Assembly (NCBI RefSeq): GCF_000317695.1
Contig: NC_019771.1
Location: forward strand, 3,166,001-3,230,000
DNA: 64,000 bases
Source of the DNA: Anabaena cylindrica PCC 7122
GTDB taxonomy: Bacteria > Cyanobacteriota > Cyanobacteriia > Cyanobacteriales > Nostocaceae
Reading direction: 5' to 3'
Shown: positions 26,581 to 36,031 of the stretch, piece after piece
How the letters are laid out: each line of letters begins with the position of its first letter
How positions within the stretch are numbered: position 1 is the first letter of the stretch
Program-made: the position numbers and the translations under genes
The notes under the pieces: generated by a model
Told to the model about the DNA's origin: nothing
What the model saw: the letters and a program-made list of their open reading frames with translations, nothing else
Database searches by the model: none

Positions 26581-28086
26581 TTATGGATTGCGGCAGAATT
26601 TGCGATCGCCATCATGTTCAGGATATTGCCAAGAATAAGCAAAATGACTCACTCCCTTCAGTTGAGGCGAAAATTGGCGTAGTGCTTGCATTTGCGCTTC
26701 TAAGGATGGACGATTACTAATTGATTCTCCCCATTTACCAGCTAAAGCTGGAATCACATTTGTACCTGGTTGTGCTGCACTTAAAACCCGTTGTACTTGT
26801 GTCGCAATACAACTAGCATTATTATCTCCACAGGTTGCATAGGCCATAGGATGCCATTCCAAAGAACTAGGAAAACGATCCCAAGGTTGTAAACGGGAAT
26901 CATAACCTTGTCCTACAGCTTGATTACCATCAGAGAAAAACACTGCCCCGGCAGGAATACCTTGCTGCTGTGCTGGGTAACTAGCTAAAGCGACAAAATC
27001 TATTATTCCTTGCATAGCATGGGCTACAGCCAATTGCCACAACTCCAATTGCAGAATTTTTTGTCTGTCGGTTGCTGATAATAGAGACTTTTGCGCTGGT
27101 GGAATATTGCGTCCTTCCCAAAGCGGTTCACCTTCTTGAGGATAAAGTTTATCGACTTGACCTATATCTCCTGCGGTGATGTATCCCCTACTTAAAAAGC
27201 GACGAATTAATTCCAATCCTTTAGCATTTTTAGCGCGGCGAAATAAAGCTTCTTGAGTTGCTGGAGTAAATAACCATAAATCGGAAACTTTAGTGGCTAT
27301 GGAATCGCTTCCAGCTTGTCGGGGATAGCGCACATAGTCAAATAACATCCCATCTGGCCGACGACGCAGGATTTCTTGTACCATGCGGTAATAATCGGTT
27401 TTTGCTTGGGTGTTGTAGGGGTCAATAAATATTTGAGAACGGTTATCTACAACCTCTATACTGTTTTGGCCTTTACCATTGCGAGCGATCGCGTCTTGTC
27501 TACTAGGAATCTGGCTGTAAGTATAGCCAAAATTCATGGTAAACATCCAAGCATAAACCTTCAAACCGCGTTCTTGCCCTTTTTTGATCGCTACATCTAG
27601 CAAATCAATCCTTTCTGTACCAACAGTCCGAATTACCGCCGGCCAAACTGTCGGATTAGCTGCTGCTGGTAATAACACCTGTCCGTCATAAAATGCTTCT
27701 AAATAAACTTGGTTATAACCACGGCTGACAATTCGATCCATAATCTGATCAATTGCTCCCGGCTGAGTGTCACAGGGATACAAACGCAACCAAATAGCTT
27801 GAGTTTGCGGCCAATTACGTGTGCGGCAATTTTGTAATTCTTGTGCGTGTTGTTTGACAAGTTTTTGATAGCGGCGTTGGTGATCTTTCTTGCCTTTAAG
27901 TGCTGACAACCGGAGGTTTTCTTTTTCTTGGATTGCTTTGGCAGATAACTGACAATATTGGCTTATTTGCGCTCCTGCTGGTTGAATCCCCACGCTGGGG
28001 ATTAATAAACTACTGCTAAAAATGAGAGTGAACAGACTTCGCCAAAATAATATTGGTTTTGTAAATTTCAAGGGACGTTCAGACAT
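26581..28086 (-). CDS. Secreted GHL10/DUF187-type glycoside hydrolase-like protein
   Basis: The protein has about 501 residues. A signal peptide (KPILFWRSLFTLIFSSSLL, cut near AGAQ) is followed by a TIM-barrel-like domain in the family-10-like glycosylhydrolase group: RGYNQVYLEAFYDGQVLLPA, ERGLKVYAWMFTMNFGYTYS and PDGMLFDYVRYP. The enzymes act on bacterial envelope polysaccharides or peptidoglycan-linked sugars; the substrate is inferred only from family. I chose the ATG at 28084-28086, which places the signal sequence correctly; another ATG at 28152 would add 22 residues without support. It should act in the periplasm or outer envelope. Confidence 0.8.
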   Translation of the reverse strand: MSERPLKFTKPILFWRSLFTLIFSSSLLIPSVGIQPAGAQISQYCQLSAKAIQEKENLRLSALKGKKDHQRRYQKLVKQHAQELQNCRTRNWPQTQAIWLRLYPCDTQPGAIDQIMDRIVSRGYNQVYLEAFYDGQVLLPAAANPTVWPAVIRTVGTERIDLLDVAIKKGQERGLKVYAWMFTMNFGYTYSQIPSRQDAIARNGKGQNSIEVVDNRSQIFIDPYNTQAKTDYYRMVQEILRRRPDGMLFDYVRYPRQAGSDSIATKVSDLWLFTPATQEALFRRAKNAKGLELIRRFLSRGYITAGDIGQVDKLYPQEGEPLWEGRNIPPAQKSLLSATDRQKILQLELWQLAVAHAMQGIIDFVALASYPAQQQGIPAGAVFFSDGNQAVGQGYDSRLQPWDRFPSSLEWHPMAYATCGDNNASCIATQVQRVLSAAQPGTNVIPALAGKWGESISNRPSLEAQMQALRQFSPQLKGVSHFAYSWQYPEHDGDRKFCRNP

Positions 28087-28281
28087 ATACAACAGTAAAT
28101 TGACGAAACAATTATCGACTCTAAATAATGAATTAAGAGCCATATTTCTCAAACTTTCTCTTTGAGTAATCAGGATAAAAGCTAACTTTTATAGACTTAT
28201 AAATTCTTATTTTCGTTGCCAAAATTATTGATAAAAATACAGTTTCAACCCTATGTTTAACTAAATTTGTTATGGAGTAGC

Positions 28282-28334
28282 CAAGAGTCAAAAATGCAAA
28301 GTCAAAACTTGGAACTTTGAATTTTTAGCTCTTG
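28282..28334. repeat. Long imperfect hairpin between two minus-strand genes
   Basis: Arms of about 21 bases (CAAGAGTCAAAAATGCAAAGT against ACTTTGAATTTTTAGCTCTTG) pair across an 11-base loop. The hairpin lies 20 bases after the psb27 stop and could end that transcript, or be one of the AGAGTCAAAA-type dispersed repeats common in these genomes. Confidence 0.6.
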
Positions 28335-28353
28335 ACAATAAGATAGGTGATCG

Positions 28354-28755
28354 TTAACTACCACGCTTTAGTGCTATTTCTACGAGGTTTAACTCCTTCT
28401 CTAGACGAGTTTTGAGCTTTTCTGGGACGGGACGATTTGGGTAAGAACTGTAGTGTCCAGCTAAAGCGTTGAGGGCTGTTCGCATGGTTGTAAAGGAGCT
28501 AAGGGCGGAAACAGAAGAATTAGCTCGTTGGTAGCGAGCAGAAAAGTCATTAATTTGTTGACGTGCGACTGCTTGAAGTTCTGCTTTATTGGGAGATTCT
28601 TGTGATACATCTAGAGCCTGTCTCATTGTATTAACTAGAGTCAAGGTATCTTGACGATAATCCCCAGTCAAACCATCAGGAGTACCTGAACAACCCATTA
28701 AGCCGATGCTTAGAACCAAAACTAGGGCAAGTAGACGCGACCAATAACGCTTCAT
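28354..28755 (-). CDS. psb27: Photosystem II assembly lipoprotein Psb27
   Basis: Psb27 is a lumenal lipoprotein that binds CP43 in PSII assembly and repair intermediates and keeps the manganese cluster from forming early. The protein has 133 residues. A short signal sequence (MKRYWSRLLALVLVLSIG) ends in the lipobox LMGC, so the mature chain starts with a lipidated cysteine. The four-helix body follows (TGDYRQDTLTLVNTMRQAL, FTTMRTALNALAGHY). I chose the second ATG (28755), as orthologues start MKRYW. A heptad repeat array lies directly upstream at 28834-28955, probably in the promoter or leader region. Confidence 0.95.
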   Translation of the reverse strand: MKRYWSRLLALVLVLSIGLMGCSGTPDGLTGDYRQDTLTLVNTMRQALDVSQESPNKAELQAVARQQINDFSARYQRANSSVSALSSFTTMRTALNALAGHYSSYPNRPVPEKLKTRLEKELNLVEIALKRGS

Positions 28756-28833
28756 ATGCATTAATTAAAACAATACGTAAATTAACGTCCATCCTATCTC
28801 GGATTGGTATCCTGGGGATAGGGTGAGAAGAAA

Positions 28834-28955
28834 GGGAGCAGGGAGCAGGGGGCAGGGAGCAGGGAGCAGGGAGCAGGGAGCAGGGAGCAGGGGGCAGGGA
28901 GCAGGGAGCAGGGAGCAGGGAGCAGGGAGCAGGGAGCAGGGAGCAGGGAGCAGGG
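28834..28955. repeat. Short tandemly repeated heptad array (GGGAGCA/GGGGGCA)
   Basis: About 17 direct copies of the 7-base unit GGGAGCA, with two or more GGGGGCA variants, cover roughly 120 bases. The unit is the classic cyanobacterial STRR heptad. It lies between the psb27 start and the cofH end, in the upstream region of psb27. Copy number is likely to vary between strains. Confidence 0.95.
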
Positions 28956-28991
28956 GAAGAGTTTTACCAATTACCAATTACCAATGACCCA

Positions 28992-30134
28992 TTACCTATT
29001 ACCACTTTTCTGATATAAAGTATTCCGTTCTTGGTAAGGTTTTTTTAGCGAAGCGATCGCTTTTTGTAAGGTTTCAACCTCCATACAAGTGCCACCTATA
29101 GCCCCGGCCATGGTGGTGATATGTTCTTCCATCAATGTGCCACCGATATCGTTGCAACCCCAAGTTAATGCTTCTATCGCTCCGTCTAGCCCTAATTTTA
29201 CCCAACTCGGTTGATGGTTAGGGATGCAATTTCCTAAATAAATTCTCGCTACAGCAGTTAGTAATAATGCATCCTTTAAAACTGGTTGATCTCGTCCCAC
29301 ACGACGACGTAAGGATTTAGGCGCTTCTTGTCCCACAAATGGTAAGACAATAAATTCTGTAATTCTGGCTGGGTATTCTTGCTCGATCGCATTTTGTTGG
29401 AGCGATCGCAATTTTTCTAAATGTCCAATTTGTTGTTCGGGGGTTTCAATATGCCCAGATAACATGGTGCTAGTGGTAGGTACACCTAATTTATGCGCTG
29501 TACTAACGATTTCTAGCCACGTAGCCGTGTCAATTTTTTCTGGACATAGCACCCTGCGTACCTCATCATCCAACACCTCAGCGGCTGTTCCTGGCATGGA
29601 ACCAACGCCAGCATCACGCAAAGCTGTAATCACCTCAGCATAGGTAATTCCGTCTAATCTGGCAATAAATTGGACTTCTTGGGGAGAAAATGCGTGTAGA
29701 TGTAGCTGGGGAAACTCTTGCTTGATGGTTTCTACTAATTTGAGGTAATAAGGCAAAGATTTACCGTGGATTTGTGCTTGCGGGTGTAATCCCCCTTGCA
29801 TACAAATTTCCGTTGCTCCCCGACGCACCGCATCTGTAGATTTCTCCAGAATTTGCGCCCAACTTAACCAGTATGCATCAGTATCACCATCATCCCGCCG
29901 AAAAGCACAAAAACTACAATGCTGTTCACAGATGTTGGTAAAATTAATGTTGCGATTAATTACATAAGTGACTGCATCACCAGCTTGAGTGCGACGAAGT
30001 TGGTCAGCAGTAGCTCGAATAGCTGCGATCGCTTCTGGGTCTTTTTGTTTCAATAGCATAACACCATCTGACGGTGATATATTATACCCCAATAAAGCTA
30101 AATTCAGAATTTCATCAATAGTTATAGTAGGCAC
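28992..30134 (-). CDS. cofH: F0 synthase subunit 2 (CofH)
   Basis: CofH is the radical-SAM half of F0 (7,8-didemethyl-8-hydroxy-5-deazariboflavin) synthase, joining a tyrosine-derived unit to the pyrimidine. The protein has 380 residues. The iron-sulfur cysteines are Cys69, Cys73 and Cys76 in CEQHCSFCAFRRDD, and the rest follows the family (EICMQGGLHPQAQIHGKSL, LSGHIETPEQQIGHL). F0 is used in cyanobacteria as the antenna chromophore of some photolyases. The partner gene cofG is not in this window and must be elsewhere. The start is the first ATG, followed by TITIDEILNLAL. Confidence 0.92.
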   Translation of the reverse strand: MPTITIDEILNLALLGYNISPSDGVMLLKQKDPEAIAAIRATADQLRRTQAGDAVTYVINRNINFTNICEQHCSFCAFRRDDGDTDAYWLSWAQILEKSTDAVRRGATEICMQGGLHPQAQIHGKSLPYYLKLVETIKQEFPQLHLHAFSPQEVQFIARLDGITYAEVITALRDAGVGSMPGTAAEVLDDEVRRVLCPEKIDTATWLEIVSTAHKLGVPTTSTMLSGHIETPEQQIGHLEKLRSLQQNAIEQEYPARITEFIVLPFVGQEAPKSLRRRVGRDQPVLKDALLLTAVARIYLGNCIPNHQPSWVKLGLDGAIEALTWGCNDIGGTLMEEHITTMAGAIGGTCMEVETLQKAIASLKKPYQERNTLYQKSGNR

Positions 30135-30412
30135 AGTTCATCAAGCGTAAACTACTTATTTAATTTTTGCAATAAATTAAAAAATTCAACTTGTAATGTT
30201 ATATTAGACACTAACCTTTTGATTATGCTAAGTCTTGTACAAAATTGACTATTCTAAGTCTAATCATAATCCAATAACTTTACTATCTTGACATATCAGC
30301 AGCAATTTATCTGCCTCTTTGGCTTTTTGTGTATAAATTTAGATCTTTGTAATCAAGACTGAAAATGATTGAATTCACTTGATATTGACAATAATCATCC
30401 TTTTATTAGCGT

Positions 30413-32104
30413 ATGTATAAATTAAAAGTAAATGCACCATTATTAATAATCTTATCCGGTGTGATTTTTTCTCTATACTTGCTATCTCAAATCCCAGATG
30501 AAATTTACTATAGCGGTGATGGTGGACTCAAAGCATTATTAGCTAAACAAATTAGTTCTGGTAAGCTGCAATTTAATTTAGATCTGCCTGCACCGCAATG
30601 GGTACATGATCTCTGGAATCATGGACTATATCCTTTTGAAGCACCATTTAGTTATAAAATTTCTAATCTTTACTATATAACATTTCCGTTTACATTTCCC
30701 CTCGTCACCGCACCATTTTATGCCCTTTTCGGTTTTAGAGGTTTTTATATAATTCCTCTCATTTCTACATGGTTCATCTGGTTGAGTTTTTATCGACTTT
30801 GCCAATTTTATAAACTAGATCAACTAATAACAGCCATAGGATTACTCACTCTAATCTTCGCTTCTCCACTAACTATGTATAGCGCCATGTATTGGGAACA
30901 TACACTCGCAGTATGTTTAGCTTTCAATGGGTTGCAGATTATGTTAACTAAAGGTGCAAAAGATTTTTCTACAAAAAATTCAGTCTTCAGTGGCATATTA
31001 ATTGGTTTATCAGTCTGGTTTAGACCCGAATTTCTGGCATTAGTGGCTATTGTAATTATGTTAGTTATTACATCATATGGCAATTCTATTGGATTGATGA
31101 ACGGAATTTTGAAACCGAACCGCAGAGACGCAGAGGAAGATAAAAAAGGGGTGTTTACATCTTATTTAGGATCGCTATATATAATTCAACTCGATTTAAT
31201 AACTATTATCAAAAGCAAACAAATAATATTTCTTACTAGTCTAATATTAACTGTATTGTGTTTCTTTGCTTTAAATAAGCTTATTTATAACCATCCATTA
31301 GGCGCTCATGCTTTCCAAGTAGTAGAAAATTTTTCATTGCAAGCAAGACTATTAAAATCTGTGAAATTTTTTAATGAACTTAAAAACGATTTGCCCGCAT
31401 ATTTCCCTATTATATATTTTGCCATTCCAGTCTTGGTGATTTCTTTATTTAGGAAAAATATCAATTTTACTCCAGCAATTAAACAAATATTATTAATATC
31501 CATTTTATTCCTTTGTTTAGTACCTGTACTCATTCCTAGTGACGGAGGTAAACAATGGGGATCGAGATTTTTATTAATCCTCATCCCATTACTTAATTTC
31601 ATCGCTATATCTTGTTTGGATAGAACATGGAAGATTAAAAAATTTGGAATAAGATATATTAGCAGTGGTATTTTTGTAACTTTATTTATACTTGGATTTC
31701 ACCTCAATACAATTCAAGGTACTATAAATTGTTACCAGAAAGGCAAAATGGAAAATCTGGCTGTACTTAATTTTTTACGGAAAGATAGTAATAAAATTGT
31801 AGCTGTTGCTAACCAGTATGTTGGTCAAAGTTTTGAAACCACTTTCAAGCAAAAAACCTTTTTTCTGACTAAACAACCTGATGATGTGAGTAAATTAGGT
31901 TTGGCATTGCATGAACAAAGCTATGAAAAATTTATTTATATATGTCCTGTTTATGATAAATGTTTTTCTTCCCCACAAATACCTGATAAATTAGAACTGT
32001 CTGCAAACAATAAAAATTTAACTATTCAACTCAAAAAGATCATCCAAAATAACAGATACAGAATAGAAGAAGCCGCAATTATTGAAAATCAACAAAAAGC
32101 CTGA
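30413..32104 (+). CDS. Polytopic membrane protein, possibly GT-C-type glycosyltransferase
   Basis: The protein has 563 residues with about ten or more hydrophobic helices. The first helix (LLIILSGVIFSLYLLSQIP) is followed by YYSGDGGLKALLAKQ, an acidic loop where GT-C enzymes carry their catalytic Asp, and by FTFPLVTAPFYALFGFRG. The downstream gene is a clear GT39 member 26 bases away and on the same strand, so a related sugar-transfer or polymer role is likely. The segment KPNRRDAEEDKKG (31116-31150) is encoded by a dispersed intergenic-type repeat and looks like an in-frame insertion. I do not recognise a closer family. Confidence 0.6.
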   Translation: MYKLKVNAPLLIILSGVIFSLYLLSQIPDEIYYSGDGGLKALLAKQISSGKLQFNLDLPAPQWVHDLWNHGLYPFEAPFSYKISNLYYITFPFTFPLVTAPFYALFGFRGFYIIPLISTWFIWLSFYRLCQFYKLDQLITAIGLLTLIFASPLTMYSAMYWEHTLAVCLAFNGLQIMLTKGAKDFSTKNSVFSGILIGLSVWFRPEFLALVAIVIMLVITSYGNSIGLMNGILKPNRRDAEEDKKGVFTSYLGSLYIIQLDLITIIKSKQIIFLTSLILTVLCFFALNKLIYNHPLGAHAFQVVENFSLQARLLKSVKFFNELKNDLPAYFPIIYFAIPVLVISLFRKNINFTPAIKQILLISILFLCLVPVLIPSDGGKQWGSRFLLILIPLLNFIAISCLDRTWKIKKFGIRYISSGIFVTLFILGFHLNTIQGTINCYQKGKMENLAVLNFLRKDSNKIVAVANQYVGQSFETTFKQKTFFLTKQPDDVSKLGLALHEQSYEKFIYICPVYDKCFSSPQIPDKLELSANNKNLTIQLKKIIQNNRYRIEEAAIIENQQKA

Positions 32105-32130
32105 TTTATGAAAATAAGTAAATTAAAAAA

Positions 32131-33837
32131 ATGAAAACAAACTCACCAGTTAATCACCTAAAAAATCTTTTATCTGTAGAAAAGATATCTCTGATTGTTA
32201 TTGCTTTAGCAGTTTTGCTGCGAATTATCAATCTGGGAACTAGAGAATTTTGGTATGACGAGGTTTTATCATTATTGCTTTCTACTAGTAAAAACAATGC
32301 CTACAAAATGCCTGGAGATGCACCAGTAGTATTGGCAGAATATACATCCTTATTACGTTTACCTGTTGAGTCCGGGGTCCGTGACTTTTTTTTAACTATC
32401 AGGGATTTAATTAAAAATCTATTAGGAGGAGAACCTCATCCACCAATATTCTTTTTAAGTCAGCATTTTTGGCTGCGTCTTTTTGGCAACAGTGAAGCAG
32501 CAATGAGGAGTTTAAACACCTTAATTAGCATTGCCGCTATGGGTGGTGCTTATGGTTTAGGAAAGTTTATTTTAGGACATCGGGGCGGATTGTTTTTGGC
32601 AGCACTGTTAGGAATTAGTCCTTTTTACTTATTTCATTCTCTCAATTTCAGGATGTATGCCCCCCTGGTATTGTGGGCAGTATTAAGTGCATGGTCACTA
32701 CTGCATCTTATTGAACAACAAAATTCTCAAAATCCCCAAAGTCGTCGTAGTCAAATCTTCTGGAATGGACTTTTAATTATCTCTAGTGCTGCTGGTTTGA
32801 TGACTTTCTATTTATATGCCTATTGGCTAATAGTTTTAGGAGTATTGGTACTCTATTTAGATAGAAGACATTGGTTACAGCACGGTTTGCGCTTAGGTTC
32901 TGGAGTTTTATTAACCATGCCTTGGGTGTTGTGGGGTACAATCAAGCAACTTCGTAATGCTGATTTAGATCGTTTTGGTAAAGCCAAGTCTACATTACCT
33001 CCCTTGTTAAGACACTTACAGGATTTTACTAACACCTTGGGTACTGACGTACTTATAGGAGATTGGGCAAGTAGTTTAGATCCTATGATTATTACTGTAG
33101 CTGGTAGTTTGGTAATCTTGCTATTTTTAGCCTTTAGTATTCATCTCTGGCGAAAAGGTGAACAGAAAAACTTAGGTACAGTTTTAATATTAGGAATTTT
33201 GCCGTTATTACTAGCTTTGTTAGTAGATATCACTACGAAAAAGTTTACCTTGGGTTTTGGGTTTGGCAGGACAATGATCATTATTGTCCCAGGCTGTTTA
33301 TTATTAATAGCTTTGTGGGTAGAAAAAGCAGTTGCTAAACAATGGCGTGCCTTGGTAGCTGCTGGTGTGTTGTTAGTGTATCTGACTATTAGCGTTGGTG
33401 ACTTGAGTTTGCGACATCGTTCCGTTTTTCGTCCAGTTGCCGAATTAATTGCCCAAGACGCAAATCAGCCGACATTAATTGCTATGAATTCTAAAGCTTG
33501 GGGTCATGTTATGCGTGTGGCTTATTATGTTCCCACCGAGTATCCTGTCATGTTTCTTTCTCAAAAGCCGTCAGAACTAGCTACTTCTTTAGAAAAAGTG
33601 CTGAGGGAAGAACCAACGAAATATTCTCGGATCATTTGGTTAGACAGTGCTAATCCTTTATGGTCACGTTTAAAAACACCAGCGGAAGTAGAAAGGGAAC
33701 AACAAAAAATTCAACAAGTTTTGTCATCTCAATTTCAGTTAAAAAATACTCAAAATCTATTAGGTACGATGACCCTTGACGGATTTACTGCCAAGCTTTA
33801 CACTCGTTCCCTGAGTCAAGAAGCTAAAAAATATTAG
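32131..33837 (+). CDS. GT39-type membrane glycosyltransferase
   Basis: The protein has 568 residues and is polytopic. The signature FWYDEVLSLLLST follows the first helix, and GEPHPPIFFLSQHFWLRLFGNS matches the conserved periplasmic loop of ArnT/PMT-like enzymes. The donor in this family is a polyprenyl-phosphate sugar; the acceptor may be lipid, protein or polysaccharide. It is 26 bases downstream of a membrane protein that may be functionally related. The same motifs occur in the gene at 1279, though the two are clearly diverged. A C-terminal soluble part begins near 440. Confidence 0.8.
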   Translation: MKTNSPVNHLKNLLSVEKISLIVIALAVLLRIINLGTREFWYDEVLSLLLSTSKNNAYKMPGDAPVVLAEYTSLLRLPVESGVRDFFLTIRDLIKNLLGGEPHPPIFFLSQHFWLRLFGNSEAAMRSLNTLISIAAMGGAYGLGKFILGHRGGLFLAALLGISPFYLFHSLNFRMYAPLVLWAVLSAWSLLHLIEQQNSQNPQSRRSQIFWNGLLIISSAAGLMTFYLYAYWLIVLGVLVLYLDRRHWLQHGLRLGSGVLLTMPWVLWGTIKQLRNADLDRFGKAKSTLPPLLRHLQDFTNTLGTDVLIGDWASSLDPMIITVAGSLVILLFLAFSIHLWRKGEQKNLGTVLILGILPLLLALLVDITTKKFTLGFGFGRTMIIIVPGCLLLIALWVEKAVAKQWRALVAAGVLLVYLTISVGDLSLRHRSVFRPVAELIAQDANQPTLIAMNSKAWGHVMRVAYYVPTEYPVMFLSQKPSELATSLEKVLREEPTKYSRIIWLDSANPLWSRLKTPAEVEREQQKIQQVLSSQFQLKNTQNLLGTMTLDGFTAKLYTRSLSQEAKKY

Positions 33838-34154
33838 GCAATTTGAATTTGGCTTTAATTTGGCGATCGCATTGAGTCAGAGTATTTAGACGACGTTGGC
33901 AGGTGTAACGCGAACTTATCCTGTGCGTAAATGCCAGTTTAGCGGCTTTTTTTGGGTAAATTTTTGACTGGACTGGGAGTATTCCAACCTACATTCTGCA
34001 CCCTCATATGTCAAAAAAGACTCCTCCGCAGAAAAATTGGGGATTGCCAATTTAATTAAATCAACCTAACAATGAAGAGAAAATTGCCAAAAAGCTGTTA
34101 GTTAATAACTAGTGACTTTTTGCCAAACAAGATTTTAATTGTAGACTGATTGTG
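33838..34154. other. Intergenic region upstream of ndhD1
   Basis: This 317-base spacer contains a HIP1 site but no gene I can support. If the ndhF1-ndhD1 separation arose by inversion, one breakpoint should lie here. Confidence 0.45.
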
Positions 34155-35729
34155 ATGAATATAGCTAATTTTCCGTGGCTGACGACGATTATTTTGTTCC
34201 CAATCGCCGCGTCACTACTACTTCCTATCATCCCAGATAAAGACGGCAAAACAGTGCGCTGGTATTCCCTGGTTGTCGGGTTGATAGATTTCGCACTGAT
34301 TGTTTACGTTTTTTGTACTGGGTACGATTTCTCCAATCCCGATTTGCAACTGGTGGAGAGTTACCCCTGGGTTCCACAGCTAGGTTTGAACTGGTCAGTA
34401 GGGGTAGATGGCTTGTCTATGCCCCTAGTTCTCTTGACTGGATTCATTACCACCTTGGCAGTTTTAGCAGCCTGGCCTGTCACCTTCAAGCCGAAATTAT
34501 TTTTCTTCTTGATTCTGGCTATGTATGGCGGTCAAATTGCTGTATTCGCTGTCCAGGATATGCTGTTATTTTTCCTGGTGTGGGAATTGGAACTTGTACC
34601 GATATACTTCCTGCTGTCGATTTGGGGAGGTAAAAAGCGCCAATATGCAGCGACCAAGTTTATTTTATACACTGCTGGTGGGTCGCTATTTATTCTGCTG
34701 TCTTCCTTGACAATGGGATTTTATGGCGATACAGTGACCTTCGATATGCGATCGCTCGCCCTCAAAGACTACGGCCTCAATTTACAACTTTTACTCTACG
34801 CTGGCTTCCTGATTGCCTACGCTGTCAAGTTGCCTATCATACCCCTCCATACCTGGCTACCAGATGCCCACGGTGAAGCTACAGCACCCGTGCATATGTT
34901 ACTAGCAGGTATTTTGCTCAAAATGGGTGGTTATGCCTTAATTCGCATGAATGCCCAAATGCTCCCCGATGCCCACGCTTACGTTGCACCAGTGTTAGTG
35001 GTTTTGGGGGTAGTAAATATCATCTACGCTGCCTTAACATCCTTTGCCCAGCGTAACCTCAAGCGAAAAATTGCCTATTCTTCAATTTCCCATATGGGAT
35101 TTGTTCTCATTGGTATTGCCTCCTTCACCGATTTAGGTTTAAGTGGGGCAGTTTTACAAATGGTTTCTCACGGACTAATTGGGGCAAGTTTGTTCTTCTT
35201 AGTCGGTGCAACTTACGACCGCACACACACCCTAATGCTAGATGAAATGGGTGGTGTTGGTAAAAGAATGCGGAAGATTTTCGCCATGTTTACAACTTGT
35301 TCAATGGCATCTTTAGCATTGCCAGGAATGAGTGGCTTTGTAGCAGAATTAATGATATTCGTTGGTTTTGCTACTAGCGATGCTTATAACCCGACATTCA
35401 AAGTTATCGTTATTTTCTTGATGGCAGTTGGTGTAATTTTAACGCCAATTTATCTGTTATCAATGTTGCGAGAGATTTTCTATGGTCAAGAAAACGAAGA
35501 ATTAGTTTCTCACCAAGCTTTGATAGATGCCGAACCCCGTGAAGTATTTATCATCGCTTGTTTGTTGATACCAATTATCGGCATTGGTTTTTATCCCAAA
35601 TTGCTAACACAAATGTACGACGCTACAACTGTACAATTGACAGCAAGATTGCGTGATTCTGTGCCAACTTTGACGGCAGAAAAAACAGTAGAAACGGTTT
35701 CTTTTAATGCGCCAATAATTGGTAATTAA
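34155..35729 (+). CDS. ndhD: NAD(P)H-quinone oxidoreductase subunit 4 (NdhD1)
   Basis: NdhD1 is the other large antiporter-like subunit of NDH-1L and pairs with NdhF1. The protein has 524 residues. Conserved stretches include FFLVWELELVPIYFLLSIWG, KLPIIPLHTWLPDAHGEATA, VHMLLAGILLKMGGYALIR and RKIAYSSISHMGFVLIGIAS; the buried Glu (WELE) and Lys of the proton path are present. The sequence fits the D1 type of respiration and cyclic flow, not the D3/D4 carbon-uptake types. I chose the ATG at 34155 over a GTG one codon earlier. A terminator follows at 35758. Confidence 0.95.
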   Translation: MNIANFPWLTTIILFPIAASLLLPIIPDKDGKTVRWYSLVVGLIDFALIVYVFCTGYDFSNPDLQLVESYPWVPQLGLNWSVGVDGLSMPLVLLTGFITTLAVLAAWPVTFKPKLFFFLILAMYGGQIAVFAVQDMLLFFLVWELELVPIYFLLSIWGGKKRQYAATKFILYTAGGSLFILLSSLTMGFYGDTVTFDMRSLALKDYGLNLQLLLYAGFLIAYAVKLPIIPLHTWLPDAHGEATAPVHMLLAGILLKMGGYALIRMNAQMLPDAHAYVAPVLVVLGVVNIIYAALTSFAQRNLKRKIAYSSISHMGFVLIGIASFTDLGLSGAVLQMVSHGLIGASLFFLVGATYDRTHTLMLDEMGGVGKRMRKIFAMFTTCSMASLALPGMSGFVAELMIFVGFATSDAYNPTFKVIVIFLMAVGVILTPIYLLSMLREIFYGQENEELVSHQALIDAEPREVFIIACLLIPIIGIGFYPKLLTQMYDATTVQLTARLRDSVPTLTAEKTVETVSFNAPIIGN

Positions 35730-35757
35730 TTCGTAATTACAACTACGATTGATATTG

Positions 35758-35786
35758 AGGGTGGGTTTAATACCTGCCCTTTTTTA
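35758..35786 (+). terminator. Terminator of ndhD1
   Basis: AGGGTGGG and CCTGCCCT pair through eight positions, including two G-U pairs, around a TTTAATA loop. A TTTTTTAT tract follows at once. It lies 29 bases after the ndhD1 stop. Confidence 0.75.
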
Positions 35787-36011
35787 TCACTGATTTAACA
35801 GATTTAAGGATTTCACGGAATCAAGGACTTTTTGCTAACTGTAAGGGTTTAAGACTCCTAATGTATGACGTGTTTAACATAAATATTTTTCCAGATAGAT
35901 GTGTTAGTTACACAAATAATTGATATATATTGCTTTGCATAATTTTTGAAATTTTAAAATTATCTAATCAAAAATTTGAATTTACTGACATACACCTGTA
36001 TTGTTGCCATA

Positions 36012-36031
36012 ACTGTTTCTCTAGAAACAGT
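36012..36031. repeat. Perfect small inverted repeat
   Basis: ACTGTTTC and GAAACAGT form a perfect 8-bp stem with the loop TCTA. It sits in the AT-rich 35730-36239 spacer, which otherwise shows no supported gene. It could be an operator or a structured RNA element for the WD40 gene; nothing decides between these. A TATAAT box lies at 36223-36228. Confidence 0.45.

Noticed and set aside
28834..28955. Possible CRISPR array
   Set aside because: The 7-base units are contiguous with no spacers, and no cas genes are in the window.
28765..28977. Minus-strand frame coding for repeated LLPAPCS units
   Set aside because: It is only the heptad array read in frame; no ribosome-binding site or family resemblance.
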